A DNA stretch of 64,000 nt from Opitutus sp. ER46 (GCF_003054705.1 NZ_QAYX01000023.1:62001-126000), one strand, 5' to 3'. Shown: positions 9,901-18,344, numbered from the stretch's first letter. Numbers and translations are program-made. The notes: a model not told the origin generated them from the sequence alone.

Positions 9901-11873
9901 AGGAGGTGCAACGCTGCCTCGCGGCGCGAGAGCCCTACCGGCTCAACTATCGGGTGGCCACGCGCACCGACCGCGAGGTTTGGGTCGCCGAGCAGGGGCA
10001 GGGGATCTTCGACGCCGCCGGTCGGCTGGTGGCGCTCGAGGGCGTGCTCTTTGACGTCACAGAACTGAAGCGCACCGAGCAGGCGCTGCGGGAGAGCGAG
10101 GCCAACTACCGCGGCATCTTCGAGACCGCGCTCGAGGGCATCTTCCGCAGCACGCCGGAGGGGCGATTCCTGGCCGTCAATCCCGCGATGGCGCGCATGC
10201 ATGGCTACGAGACGCCGGCGGAGATGCTCGCCACCGTCACCGATTTGGCCACCCAGGTGTACGCCGACCCCGAGGACCGTCGCCGCATCCTCGACTCGCT
10301 GGCCCGCACCGGCTGGGTGCACAACTACGAGTACCAGGCGCGCCGCAAGGATGGGCAGCTGATCTGGGTCCTGCTGAGCGGCCGCACCGTCACCGACACC
10401 AGCGGCCGCCTGCTCTACTACCAGGGAACCTGCCTCGACATCACCGAGCACAAGCGCATGGCCGAGCTCCAGGCGGCCAAGGCCCAGGCTGAGATCGCGA
10501 ACAAGGCGAAGAGCGTGTTCCTCGCCAACATGTCGCATGAGATCCGGACGCCGATGAATGCGATCCTCGGCTTTACGCAGCTCATGCTGCGCGATTCCGC
10601 CATCACCGCCGAGCATCGCACCGCCCTCGAGACGATCGACCGCAACGGCGAGTACCTTCTGGCCCTCCTCAACGACGTGCTCGATCTCTCGAAGATCGAA
10701 GCCCAGCGCGCCACCCTCAAGCTCGGCCCGTGCAGTCTGCGACAGTTGGTCGGCAACCTTGGGTCGACGTTCGCCGCCCGGGTCGCGGCCAAGAAACTCA
10801 CCTTCACCCTCGACCTCGCTGACGACGTGCCGTCGGTCGTCCTCGGCGACGAGGGAAAAATCCGCCAGATCCTCGTGAATCTCCTGGGCAATGCGGTGAA
10901 ATTCACCGCGCGCGGCGAAATCACGCTGCGCCTGCGCGCCTTCCCGCAGGACCGCGAACACTGGCTGATCCAGGCGGAGATCGAGGACACTGGCATCGGT
11001 ATTGCCGCGCACGAGTTCGGCGTGCTCTTCAAGCAGTTCGAACAGACGAGCGCCGGTCGCAGGACGGGTTCGGGCACCGGGCTCGGCCTCGCCATCAGCC
11101 GCGAGTTTGCCCGCATGATGGAAGGCGACGTCACCGTCCGCAGCACCGAGGGCGTGGGCTCCGTGTTCACGGTCAGTCTCCGGCTCGCGGCGGTCGCCGG
11201 TGAACCCGCGAGTGCCCGGGCCTCCTCGCTGCCGCGCATCCTCCGGATCGCGCCGGGCCAGCCGTCCTGCCGGATTCTCGTCGTGGATGACCAGGAGGAC
11301 AGCCGCCTCCTGCTTTCCTCCCTCCTGGGCTCGGTCGGCTTTGAGGTCGAAACTGCGGCGAACGGGGCCGCGGCGGTCGCCGAATTTGAGCGGTGGCATC
11401 CGCACGCCATCGTCATGGATCTCCGCATGCCCGTCATGAACGGCGCCGAAGCCATCCGGCGGATCCGCGATCTGCCGGGCGGGCGCGATGTGCGCATCCT
11501 GGGCCTCTCCGCCAGCGTCATCCAGGAGTTGCGCGACCCGATGGAGGGCGCCGACGACTTCCTCGGCAAACCGTTCCGCGACGACGAACTCCTCGACCGG
11601 CTTGGGCGCCTGCTCAACCTCCGCTTCGAAACCGATGCGCGCGCCGCGATCGCGGCGTCGTGCGGGCTGGCCGCGCTGCCGGCGCGTTTCGTGGAGCCGC
11701 TGCGTCGCGCCGTTGCCTCCGCGGACCTCGACGCCGTCCTCGTCCTGCTCGACGAACTCGACGTGGATTCTCCGGAGCTCGCCGCCGAGCTGCGGACGAT
11801 GACGGATCGTTTCGACTGGGATCGCATCGCGACCCTGCTCCCCTCGTCAGCCCCGTCCCAGCCCCTGCCATGA
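6966..11873 (+). CDS. Hybrid sensor histidine kinase with seven PAS domains
   Basis: A very long kinase (1635 aa from the GTG at 6966, which has AGGAAAGG five bases upstream; 1593 aa from the ATG at 7092). A block of about six membrane helices (residues 65-230) precedes seven PAS repeats, recognisable by the repeated ends DITTTKRAEA, DMTEQLRAEQ, NVTERKRTEE, DVTEREATAA, DVTHRMQAEA, DVTELKRTEQ and DITEHKRM. Then come HisKA (NMSHEIRTPMNAILGF, His 1191), a HATPase_c domain (GSGTGLGLAISREFARMM) and a receiver with Asp 1485 in VMDLRMPVMNG. About 85 residues follow that may be a degenerate Hpt-like tail. Its stop overlaps the next gene by four bases (ATGA). Confidence 0.9.
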   Translation: MPASPAPYRRHILASGRFGVIQVASAVGVPDVRGQAPQPPPAMSPQLKPSDFWLGRPLPAEVRDPVLSLCLWLAALGSTFVLGVGFLHQQAGFWLMPICWLQGAQLLASVTALLWRRGPIAFRGTVLITFCHLMALGVFAYRGATPNSSLFLTIATLFAGLSFGLRAMVLSYGAALGWHLCAYLGWSAGWLPLQSVRRIEGAATAAYWLENALGFALSCGVIVVLIGFLIRRLILHNAEVAETTAALAREQQMRAEAEVSRLRAEATAQTSVRQSELEMRSLFLAAPVGIAVVHNRIFHRVNARFAELFGYQPEELIGKNTRLLYADQAKFEEVGRKVYQQRASGEPARIEAVHRCKDGTELDILIKAAPIDPAVPDGAYIVMLMDITTTKRAEALVRRSEARLRETLDHTSDAIFTARVEPDGRFVYEDVNAAVEQFGLSVEAFRAGTTTPADIFPPDTAETIRGQYQQCVEARRMIEVRQELTTPRGLRLFATKLVPVVATEGGPVVRLVGFARDMTEQLRAEQALRESEERLQRLLSNSNDLFIVIDAAGVYRSVHGPVAAMIGLTAEELVGGNSLDGIHPDDRQRVAEHLAAAVAAPGCTVSAEYRYQHKDGSWVHIEAVGANWLHDPSINGIVLNCRNVTERKRTEESLRRSEAELAAAQEHAHIGSWSLDLDAGRGTWSRQLYRLFGVPPANRIPSFTEFLELVDSRDRERLVAAFARTGETGVPAQLECRTQANQGGMTMFEIRIHRDPSAPAAGRRLLGTIQDVTEREATAAALRQSEARLQTAQEQARIGSWDLNLATDTGYWSKEMFRLFDLEPTATPPPFSQFTELAHPEDRAAIERSVRTVVESHQPGRLIYRANPAICAERYLELDVRPHLGEDGKVHYLTGTLQDVTHRMQAEAALREKERRWSTLVANLPGVTYRCANDPHWTVEFISASCRELLGVPEEDYLVTRKALLEEIIPPEQREAVWQEVQRCLAAREPYRLNYRVATRTDREVWVAEQGQGIFDAAGRLVALEGVLFDVTELKRTEQALRESEANYRGIFETALEGIFRSTPEGRFLAVNPAMARMHGYETPAEMLATVTDLATQVYADPEDRRRILDSLARTGWVHNYEYQARRKDGQLIWVLLSGRTVTDTSGRLLYYQGTCLDITEHKRMAELQAAKAQAEIANKAKSVFLANMSHEIRTPMNAILGFTQLMLRDSAITAEHRTALETIDRNGEYLLALLNDVLDLSKIEAQRATLKLGPCSLRQLVGNLGSTFAARVAAKKLTFTLDLADDVPSVVLGDEGKIRQILVNLLGNAVKFTARGEITLRLRAFPQDREHWLIQAEIEDTGIGIAAHEFGVLFKQFEQTSAGRRTGSGTGLGLAISREFARMMEGDVTVRSTEGVGSVFTVSLRLAAVAGEPASARASSLPRILRIAPGQPSCRILVVDDQEDSRLLLSSLLGSVGFEVETAANGAAAVAEFERWHPHAIVMDLRMPVMNGAEAIRRIRDLPGGRDVRILGLSASVIQELRDPMEGADDFLGKPFRDDELLDRLGRLLNLRFETDARAAIAASCGLAALPARFVEPLRRAVASADLDAVLVLLDELDVDSPELAAELRTMTDRFDWDRIATLLPSSAPSQPLP

Positions 11874-12994
11874 GCACCGACGCCAACCTCGGGCCGGCCA
11901 CGATCCTCGTCGTGGATGACACTCCCGCCAATCTGCAGTTGTTGACGACCATGCTCCGGGACGGCGGCTACAAGGTTCGTCCGGTCTCCAGCGGCCAGAT
12001 GGCGCTCCGGGTCATCGAGGCCACGCCACCCGACCTGGTGCTGCTCGACATCAACATGCCCGACATGGACGGCTATGAAGTCTGCCGTCGGCTCAAGGCC
12101 GATGACCGCTGGCGCGACATCCCGGTGCTTTTCATCAGCGCCCTTTCGGACACGGCGGACAAGGTCCGGGCGTTTCAGGCGGGGGGCGTGGACTATGTCG
12201 GGAAGCCGTTTCAGTTCGAGGAGGTCGACGCCCGCGTGCGCACCCATCTCGAGTTGCGGCGCAAGTCCCAGGCCCTGGCCGAGAGTCTCACCCGGCTCCA
12301 GGCGCTGGAGCAGTTGCGCGACAATCTCACCCACATGATCGCGCACGACATGCGGTCGCCGCTGCTCGCGCTGCAGATGTCGGTTCAGCTTCTCGCGGAC
12401 GCGGCCAACCTGTCCGATGCCGACACCGCGGCCCTGGCCTCCACGGCCCGGCGGGGCGCGGCGCAGGTGGTCGAGATGGTCACCCAGATGCTGGACGTCA
12501 GCCGGATTGAGGCGGGAAAGATGGTGCTGGAGTGTTCGTCCTGCGATCTCGTCGGGCTGGCTCGCGAGGTGATCGCCACGCTGCAGCCGCTGGCGGTGGG
12601 GCGTACGCTCAGCCTCGACGCTCCGCCTGAGCTGATGGCCGAGATCGACTGCCCTCTCATCCGCCGCGTGCTCACGAATCTCCTCGGCAACGCCATCAAG
12701 TTCACGCGACCGCCCGGTCGTATCCAGATCGTCGTCCGCCCGGCCGGCGACTCGGTCCGGGTCGCGGTGGTCGACGAGGGCCCGGGGATCACGCGCGAGG
12801 ACCAGGCGAAGCTCTTCGAGAAATTTCACCAGACCACGGCGGGAGCCCGCATGGGCGGCTCGGGGCTCGGGCTGACCTTCTGCCGCATGGCCGTCGAAGC
12901 TCACGGAGGAGCGATCGGCGTCGAGAGCACGGGCGAGCGCGGCAGCACGTTTTGGTTCTCACTGCCCAGCGCGAAACGTCCCGCCTCTGGGTGA
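11870..12994 (+). CDS. Receiver-histidine kinase fusion (374 aa)
   Basis: Starts in an ATGA overlap with the seven-PAS kinase, implying coupled translation. An N-terminal receiver (ILVVDDTPANLQLLTTML, Asp in LLDINMPDMDGYE near 62) is followed by HisKA with the histidine in THMIAHDMRSPLLALQ and an HATPase_c domain (NLLGNAIKFTR, VVDEGPGI, GSGLGLTFCRMAVEAHGG). There is no membrane segment, so it is cytoplasmic. The order receiver-then-kinase is typical of proteins that accept phosphate from an upstream kinase and relay it. Its immediate partner is presumably the membrane-bound upstream kinase. Confidence 0.92.
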   Translation: MSTDANLGPATILVVDDTPANLQLLTTMLRDGGYKVRPVSSGQMALRVIEATPPDLVLLDINMPDMDGYEVCRRLKADDRWRDIPVLFISALSDTADKVRAFQAGGVDYVGKPFQFEEVDARVRTHLELRRKSQALAESLTRLQALEQLRDNLTHMIAHDMRSPLLALQMSVQLLADAANLSDADTAALASTARRGAAQVVEMVTQMLDVSRIEAGKMVLECSSCDLVGLAREVIATLQPLAVGRTLSLDAPPELMAEIDCPLIRRVLTNLLGNAIKFTRPPGRIQIVVRPAGDSVRVAVVDEGPGITREDQAKLFEKFHQTTAGARMGGSGLGLTFCRMAVEAHGGAIGVESTGERGSTFWFSLPSAKRPASG

Positions 12995-13021
12995 CGCCGC
13001 GGCGGGCGCGGGGCGCGGCGC

Positions 13022-13942
13022 TCAGCCGCGGAGGAACGCCTCGACCTCGCGGCGGGTGGGCACGGAGGGTTGCGCCCCGAAACGGGTGACGGAGAGGGCG
13101 GCGGCGGCGTTGCCGAAGCGGACGGCTTCGGCGAGCGGCCGGCCCTCCGCCAGCGCGACCGCCAGCGCGCCGTTGAACGTGTCCCCGGCGGCCGTGGTGT
13201 CGACCGCCTGCACCGGGAACGAGGGCACCAACTGCCCGCCGGAAGCGGTGTGCACGTAGGCGCCGAGCGCGCCCAGCGTGATCACGACGGCCTTGGGGCC
13301 CTTCGCGAGCAGCCGGGCGGCGGCGGTGGCGGCGCTGGCGGCGTCAGTCACCGGCAGGCCGGAGAGGAGGGCGGCCTCGTGTTCGTTGGGCGTGAGCACG
13401 GAGATGTGGCGCAGCAGGGCGTCGGGCAGTTCCTGCGCCGGCGCAGGATTCAGGATCACGGTGGCGCCGGCGGTTGCGGCGGTTTCCGCGGCGGCCTGGA
13501 CGGTGGCGAGCGGAGTTTCGAGCTGGAGGAGGGCGACGGCGCTGCCGGCGATGGTCGCGTGGGCGCGCGCGATGTCGTCGGCGCTCAGGCGACCATTCGC
13601 GCCGCCGGCGACGCCGATGCAGTTTTCGCCCTGGGCGTCGACGAAGATCAAGGCGACGCCCGAGGCGCACGCGGCGTCACGCTGCACGTGCTGGACGTCG
13701 ATGCCTTCATGCTGAAAACCGGCGATCGCCTGCTCGCCCAGCACGTCGGCACCGACCCGGGCGATGAACGAAACGGCGCCGCCCAGCCGCGCGGCGGCGA
13801 CGGCCTGGTTGGCGCCCTTGCCGCCGGCGGCGGAGAGATACTCGCCGCCGAGGAGCGTTTCGCCCGGCCGCGGGATCCGCGGGAGCTTCAGGATCATGTC
13901 GGTGTTGGAGCTGCCGATGACGGCGATGCGGGCGCGGCTCAT
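13022..13942 (-). CDS. rbsK: Ribokinase-like PfkB sugar kinase
   Basis: 306 residues with the whole PfkB layout. The N-terminal substrate loop is IGSSNTDMIL and PRPGETLLGGEYLSAAGGKG, with ANQAVAAARLGG following. The anion-hole and catalytic base motif is DTTAAGDTFNGALAVALAEG near residues 240-260. This is the ribokinase subfamily: ATP-dependent phosphorylation of ribose, or a related pentose, at the primary hydroxyl. The permease gene lies three bases upstream and the LacI regulator precedes that, so the three form one sugar-uptake operon. The true substrate may be a pentose other than ribose, given the GH127 gene across the divergent promoter. Confidence 0.88.
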   Translation of the reverse strand: MSRARIAVIGSSNTDMILKLPRIPRPGETLLGGEYLSAAGGKGANQAVAAARLGGAVSFIARVGADVLGEQAIAGFQHEGIDVQHVQRDAACASGVALIFVDAQGENCIGVAGGANGRLSADDIARAHATIAGSAVALLQLETPLATVQAAAETAATAGATVILNPAPAQELPDALLRHISVLTPNEHEAALLSGLPVTDAASAATAAARLLAKGPKAVVITLGALGAYVHTASGGQLVPSFPVQAVDTTAAGDTFNGALAVALAEGRPLAEAVRFGNAAAALSVTRFGAQPSVPTRREVEAFLRG

Positions 13943-13945
13943 GGG

Positions 13946-14956
13946 TCAGGCTTTCGAGAGGATGAGGATGGCGAGGCCGACGACGTAGAAAAAGAACATG
14001 GCGGCGAGCAGCCGGTTGGTGCCGGGAGGAGCGGCCTTGAACTCCTTCCAGATGAACACGCCCCAAAAAGCGCCGATCATGGTGGCGCCCTGGCCCAGCC
14101 CGTAGGAGAGGGCGGCGCCGGCGAGCGTGCTGGCGATGATGCTGAAGCTCATGCCGAGATTCCAGATGGCGCCCCCCAGGATGCCGATGAGGTGCAGCCG
14201 CAGCGTGCCCTTGGTGAAGTAGTCGCCGAACGGGACCGGGGCGCCCTTGAACGGCCTGATCATCATGAGCGTGTTCCAGAGGAAATTGGAGAGCAGCAGG
14301 CCGACGCTGAACAGGACGATGGCGGTGTACGGACTGAGCTTTCCCGCCTCGAGGGCGTGCGTGGCGGGGTCGATCGCGCCCATGGCCTTCGCGACGAAGC
14401 TGTAGAACCAGCCCATCAGTAGGCCGGCGGCGATGGAGAGGGCGAGTCCCTTGGAGGACGCGCCGGCGTTGGCGCCCGCGAGCCGCTTGTAGGCGAAGGC
14501 GTCGAGGATGATCGCGATCACGATGGCGCCGACGCCGGCGGCGAGCATGGGCACGTTGCCGGAAGGCGTGGCGAGGTAGGTGGTGATGACACCGACAACC
14601 AGCGCGAGACCGACGCCGACGGGGAACGCGACCGCCATGCCGGCGATGTCGATGGCGGCGACGAGCAGGATGTTGGACAGGTTGAAGATCACGCCGCCCG
14701 CGAAGGCCGAGCCGAGCCAGCGCGAGTCAGCCTGGGCGAGGTCCGCGAGAAAGCCGCGGCCGGCCGGGCCGGAGCTGCCGAGCGTAAAGGCGAGCACGAG
14801 GGACAGGAGCAGGACGCCGATGGCGTAGTCCCAATAGAAGAGCTGAAACGGCCATGCTTTGGTCGCGAGCTTCTGGGTGTTGGCCCAGGAGCCCCAGCAG
14901 AGCATGGTCACGACGCACAGCGCGACGGCGAGGGGGTAGGATTCGACAAGAAACAT
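13946..14956 (-). CDS. GRP/DMT-type sugar permease
   Basis: 336 residues with about ten membrane helices, starting MFLVESYPLAVALCVVTMLC and including WGSWANTQKL, the conserved N-terminal motif of the glucose/ribose porter (GRP) and rhamnose transporter branch of the drug/metabolite superfamily. Inner-membrane uptake of a monosaccharide is the expected role. It is sandwiched between the LacI gene (15 bp upstream) and the PfkB kinase gene (3 bp downstream), giving the order regulator-transporter-kinase in a compact operon. Confidence 0.8.
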   Translation of the reverse strand: MFLVESYPLAVALCVVTMLCWGSWANTQKLATKAWPFQLFYWDYAIGVLLLSLVLAFTLGSSGPAGRGFLADLAQADSRWLGSAFAGGVIFNLSNILLVAAIDIAGMAVAFPVGVGLALVVGVITTYLATPSGNVPMLAAGVGAIVIAIILDAFAYKRLAGANAGASSKGLALSIAAGLLMGWFYSFVAKAMGAIDPATHALEAGKLSPYTAIVLFSVGLLLSNFLWNTLMMIRPFKGAPVPFGDYFTKGTLRLHLIGILGGAIWNLGMSFSIIASTLAGAALSYGLGQGATMIGAFWGVFIWKEFKAAPPGTNRLLAAMFFFYVVGLAILILSKA

Positions 14957-14971
14957 GACGGGGAGGCTGGA

Positions 14972-16006
14972 TTAGTGATGGGGAGGAAAGGCGGAGGTGG
15001 GCGCGGTCGAGGCGCGGATCACGAGCTGAGTGGGGAGCAGCACGCTGGCGGGCTTGGCCGCCGGTTCGCGCAACAGCGTGAACATCTGGCGGGCGGCGAG
15101 CTCCCCCAGTTGGTGCACCGGCTGGACGACCGTGGTCATCGGGGCGGCGAGCCACTCGGCGTACGGCTGCTCGTCGAAGCACGCGAGGGCGAGGTCGCGC
15201 GGCACAGAGAGACCCGCCTCGGCGATGGCGCGCATGGCGCCGAGAGCGATGACGTTGCCGAGCGCGAGGATCGCGTCGGGCCGCGGGCTGAGCTCCAGCA
15301 GCCGGCGCGCATGCTCGTAGCCGCTCTGCTCGGTGAAGGCGTCGCCGACGATGAGCGGGGCCGCGACGCCGGGACCGGTGCTGAGGATGGCGTTCCGGTA
15401 ACCGGCGACGCGGAGATCGTTGGTGGAGGTGCCGGGCAGGCCTTGGATGCACGCGATCCGGGAGCGTCCCCCGCTCAGCAGGTGGGAGGTGGCGATCCGG
15501 GCGCCCGCCTGATTCTCGCAGCCGACGTAGGGCCAAGGAAGATCGGCGAAGTAGCGGTCCACCTGCACGACCGGGACGTGGGACGAGGCAAACTCGCGCA
15601 GGTGATCGGCGTACAGGCCCACGGGGCAGATGACGATGCCCTCGACATTGCGACCGCGCAGCCGGCGCAACGCGTCGATTTCGAGCGCGGTGTTTTCCTC
15701 GCTGTCGCACAGGACGAGGGAGAAGCCTTCGCGGCGGGCGGCGCCGGCGATCTGGCGGGTGACGCCGGCGAAGAACGGATTGGTGAGATCGGGAACGACG
15801 AGGCCCAGCGTGTGGGTGCGTTTGAGGCGCAGGTTGCGAGCGAGCGAATTGGGGACGAAGTCTTCGTCCTTGGCGCAGGCGAGCACGCGCGCGGCGGTCT
15901 TGGGGCTGATGCGGTAGCGGGCGGCCTGCCCGCTGAGAATCCGGGAAACAGTGGATTCGGAGACGCCGGTGGCGGCGGCGATGCGCTTGAGGGAAGAGGC
16001 GGCCAT
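14972..16006 (-). CDS. LacI-family transcriptional regulator
   Basis: 344 residues from the ATG giving MAASSLKRIAAATGVSESTV, a LacI helix-turn-helix with the recognition helix VSESTVSRIL, hinge helix NSLARNLRL near 50-60, then a periplasmic-binding-protein-like effector domain (LGLVVPDLTNPFFAGVTRQI at its start). The frame is open further upstream, but that part runs across the divergent operators and is not part of the protein. It heads the permease-kinase operon and diverges from the GH127 gene. The two palindromes in between are its probable operators, so it likely represses both directions until sugar binds. Confidence 0.92.
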   Translation of the reverse strand: MAASSLKRIAAATGVSESTVSRILSGQAARYRISPKTAARVLACAKDEDFVPNSLARNLRLKRTHTLGLVVPDLTNPFFAGVTRQIAGAARREGFSLVLCDSEENTALEIDALRRLRGRNVEGIVICPVGLYADHLREFASSHVPVVQVDRYFADLPWPYVGCENQAGARIATSHLLSGGRSRIACIQGLPGTSTNDLRVAGYRNAILSTGPGVAAPLIVGDAFTEQSGYEHARRLLELSPRPDAILALGNVIALGAMRAIAEAGLSVPRDLALACFDEQPYAEWLAAPMTTVVQPVHQLGELAARQMFTLLREPAAKPASVLLPTQLVIRASTAPTSAFPPHH

Positions 16007-16045
16007 TTTGGGGGCGGGGTGGAGCCGGAAGGCAGGCGCATGTAG

Positions 16046-16062
16046 GCGCAAACGTTTGTGCA
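16046..16062. promoter_or_regulatory. LacI-type operator, copy 1
   Basis: GCGCAAACGTTTGTGCA, whose core CAAACGTTTG is a perfect palindrome with the central CG expected of LacI-family operators. It lies 40 bp upstream of the lacI start codon in the divergent region. Together with copy 2 it forms a mirror-image pair with centres 32 bp apart, about three helical turns. Confidence 0.8.
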
Positions 16063-16076
16063 GGTCAATCCACCTC

Positions 16077-16093
16077 TGCACAAACGTTTGCGC
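16077..16093. promoter_or_regulatory. LacI-type operator, copy 2
   Basis: TGCACAAACGTTTGCGC, the exact reverse complement of copy 1 over 17 bases. It lies 83 bp upstream of the GH127 start codon. Having two full operators on the same helix face suggests cooperative binding of two dimers, or a tetramer, controlling the sugar operon and the GH127 gene from one site. Confidence 0.8.
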
Positions 16094-16175
16094 AAATGAG
16101 ATTGCCATCGGCGGGCGTCTCCGTTCGCATGCCGCCAACCCTTTCCCCTGCCCCAGGGGATGCACCGTACCCCCT

Positions 16176-18041
16176 ATGAAACTCGGTTCCTGCCTCATCG
16201 TGTCCGCTGCTCTCCTCACCGTCTTCAATGCCCGCGCGGCGGATGTCCTGCCGCTCCCGTTCGTCGTTCCGGCGAAAGTGGCTGACGTCCAGTCTGCCCT
16301 CATCGCCGACCAGGCGCACCTCGAAGGCTTCCTCGGCGTCCGCATCGCCGCCAACGAGCGCAACCGGCTGCTCGCCATTGACGAGAACCGGCTGCTCGAA
16401 GGTTTTCGCAAGCGCCCCGGCCGGCAGCCATGGGACGGCGAGCATGTCGGCAAATGGCTGCACGCCGCCACGCTCGCCTGGGTCAACACCGGCGACCCGG
16501 CGCTGCGCGCCAAGCTGGATCTCGTTGTGCGCGAGTTGCTCAAGTGCCAGCTCCCCGACGGCTACCTCGGCACCTACGTGCCCGAACAGCGGTGGACGGT
16601 GTGGGACGTCTGGGCGCACAAATACAACCTGCTCGGGCTGCTCACCTACGTCCGCTACACGGGCGACACCACCCCGCTTGCCGCCTGCCGCCGGATGGCC
16701 GACCTGCTTTGCCATGACATCGGCGATGCGCCCGGCCAGCGCAGCATCCTCGAGGGCAGCCCGCATGTCGGCATGGCCCACAGCAGCATCCTCGAGCCGA
16801 TGGTCTGGCTTTACCGGCTGACCGGTGAGGAGCGGTACCTGAAATTCTGCGAGATGATCGTGCGCGCCTGGGACGGACCGAATGGCCCGCGGATCGTCAC
16901 CGACCTCAACGCCGGCCGCGGCGTGCACCAGGTCGCCAACGCGAAGGCGTACGAGATGCTGTCCTGCATCAACGGCACGCTGGAGCTGTATCGGGCAACC
17001 GGAGACGCCCGCCTCCTCCGCGCGGCGCGGGCCGCGTGGGCCGACATCGTCGCGCAGCGGCTCTACCTCACGGGCACCTGCAGCCACCACGAGCACTTCC
17101 ACGACGCCTTCGAGCTGCCCAACGCGCTGCAGAACGTCGGCGAGACGTGCGTGACCGTCACCTGGCTGCAGTTCAACGCCCACCTCCTCGCTTTGACGGG
17201 CGAGCCCGCGTTTGCCGAGGAACTCGAGCGCACCGCGTACAACCACCTGCTCGGAGCGCAGCAGCCCGATGGCGCCGGCTGGGCCTACTACGTCGAACTC
17301 GAGGGCCGCCGGAAACCGTTCTCGCAGGATCTCACTGGCCATTGCTGCCTCTCCAGCGGCCCGCGCGGCGTCGCCTTGATCCCGACGTTCGCCGGCGGCG
17401 TGGACGCCGAGGGCGCGGTCGTGAACCTGTATGACCGCGGGGAGATGCGGCTGGTATTGCGCGACGGACGCCGCGTGACCCTGCGCGTCGACACCGACTA
17501 CCCGCTGCAGGAAACGGTCCGGCTGACGGTGACCGCGGCGGAGGGCTCCGGGGACTTCGCGCTGAAGCTGCGCATCCCGGCGTGGGCCCGGCAGGCCTCG
17601 GTGTCGTGCAACGGCCTGCACGTTTCCGCGTCCGCCGGCGCCTACCAAAGCCTGCGCCGCACGTGGCGGACGGGCGACACGGTCGAACTCCGCCTGCCGC
17701 TGGAGCCACGGCTCCTGCTCGGCACGCATGGCAACGTCGGCCGCGCCGCGGTGCTCTACGGCCCGCTGGTGCTCGCCGCCGACGACCGCGTCAACCCCGA
17801 CCTTAAGCTCGGGACGTTCCAGCTCTACCACCGCGACATCGCCGCGCTGAAGTTTGCGGTCGTGCCCGCCGCGGAGGCCGCCGCGTTGCTGCCGAACACG
17901 CCGGTCTTCACGGTGATCACGTCGACCGTGCCGGAGGTGCCGCACGCCCCGCGCCAGCACAACCTGCCGCTCCGGCTGATCCCGTACGCGAACGCCGGCG
18001 CGAATTCCCCCTTCCAGGTCTGGCTGCCCATCTGGCTGTAG
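16176..18041 (+). CDS. GH127 beta-L-arabinofuranosidase, secreted
   Basis: 621 residues from the ATG giving MKLGSCLIVSAALLTVFNARA, a clear signal peptide. An (alpha/alpha)6 barrel precedes C-terminal beta domains. The cysteine-nucleophile active site of GH127 is visible: the Glu and Cys of VGETCVTVTW and the adjacent pair in GHCCLSSGPRG, which in HypBA1-type enzymes bind zinc with one Cys attacking the sugar. It should release terminal beta-L-arabinofuranose or a related pentose in the periplasm. It is divergent from the LacI-permease-kinase operon and probably under the same repressor. GH146-like relatives cannot be excluded. Confidence 0.88.
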   Translation: MKLGSCLIVSAALLTVFNARAADVLPLPFVVPAKVADVQSALIADQAHLEGFLGVRIAANERNRLLAIDENRLLEGFRKRPGRQPWDGEHVGKWLHAATLAWVNTGDPALRAKLDLVVRELLKCQLPDGYLGTYVPEQRWTVWDVWAHKYNLLGLLTYVRYTGDTTPLAACRRMADLLCHDIGDAPGQRSILEGSPHVGMAHSSILEPMVWLYRLTGEERYLKFCEMIVRAWDGPNGPRIVTDLNAGRGVHQVANAKAYEMLSCINGTLELYRATGDARLLRAARAAWADIVAQRLYLTGTCSHHEHFHDAFELPNALQNVGETCVTVTWLQFNAHLLALTGEPAFAEELERTAYNHLLGAQQPDGAGWAYYVELEGRRKPFSQDLTGHCCLSSGPRGVALIPTFAGGVDAEGAVVNLYDRGEMRLVLRDGRRVTLRVDTDYPLQETVRLTVTAAEGSGDFALKLRIPAWARQASVSCNGLHVSASAGAYQSLRRTWRTGDTVELRLPLEPRLLLGTHGNVGRAAVLYGPLVLAADDRVNPDLKLGTFQLYHRDIAALKFAVVPAAEAAALLPNTPVFTVITSTVPEVPHAPRQHNLPLRLIPYANAGANSPFQVWLPIWL

Positions 18042-18089
18042 TTGGCGGGCGGTTGGGGTGAGCCGAACCGTCGGAGCGGCCCAAACCGA

Positions 18090-18148
18090 GATAACACGCC
18101 AAATCTGGCGTATTATCCCCGATAACACGCCAATTTTGGCGTGTTATC
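18090..18148. repeat. Two tandem hairpins between convergent genes
   Basis: Two 28-bp inverted repeats sit head to tail with a 31-bp period: GATAACACGCCA, a 4-base loop, then its complement. The right copy is perfect and the left copy has one mismatch in the stem. They lie in the 303-bp gap between the convergent GH127 and fecR-like genes, which holds no gene. Without a following T-run on either strand a classic terminator is uncertain. They may serve as a bidirectional terminator, a REP-like element or a protein-binding site. Confidence 0.7.
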
Positions 18149-18344
18149 TCAGCGAACGCCCTGGCGCCGAGCGCGCTTAGATCACGACGGCCGACCAGAT
18201 TGGCGTGTCCCGGACCGGGCTCGCCCCGGTGGTGCGGATGCTGGTTCGCGCGCTGGTGGAGCCCGCCGGCCTTAATCTGGGCGAACCCGCTCCCAGCTTC
18301 GCGTTCTCTCGTCTCCCAGCGCCGGCCGCAGCCGTGCGTTTTGT

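Noticed and set aside
9693-12904. Long reverse frames across the kinase genes
   Set aside because: Arg/Ala/Asp-rich shadows with no domains, opposite seven PAS repeats and two kinase cores.
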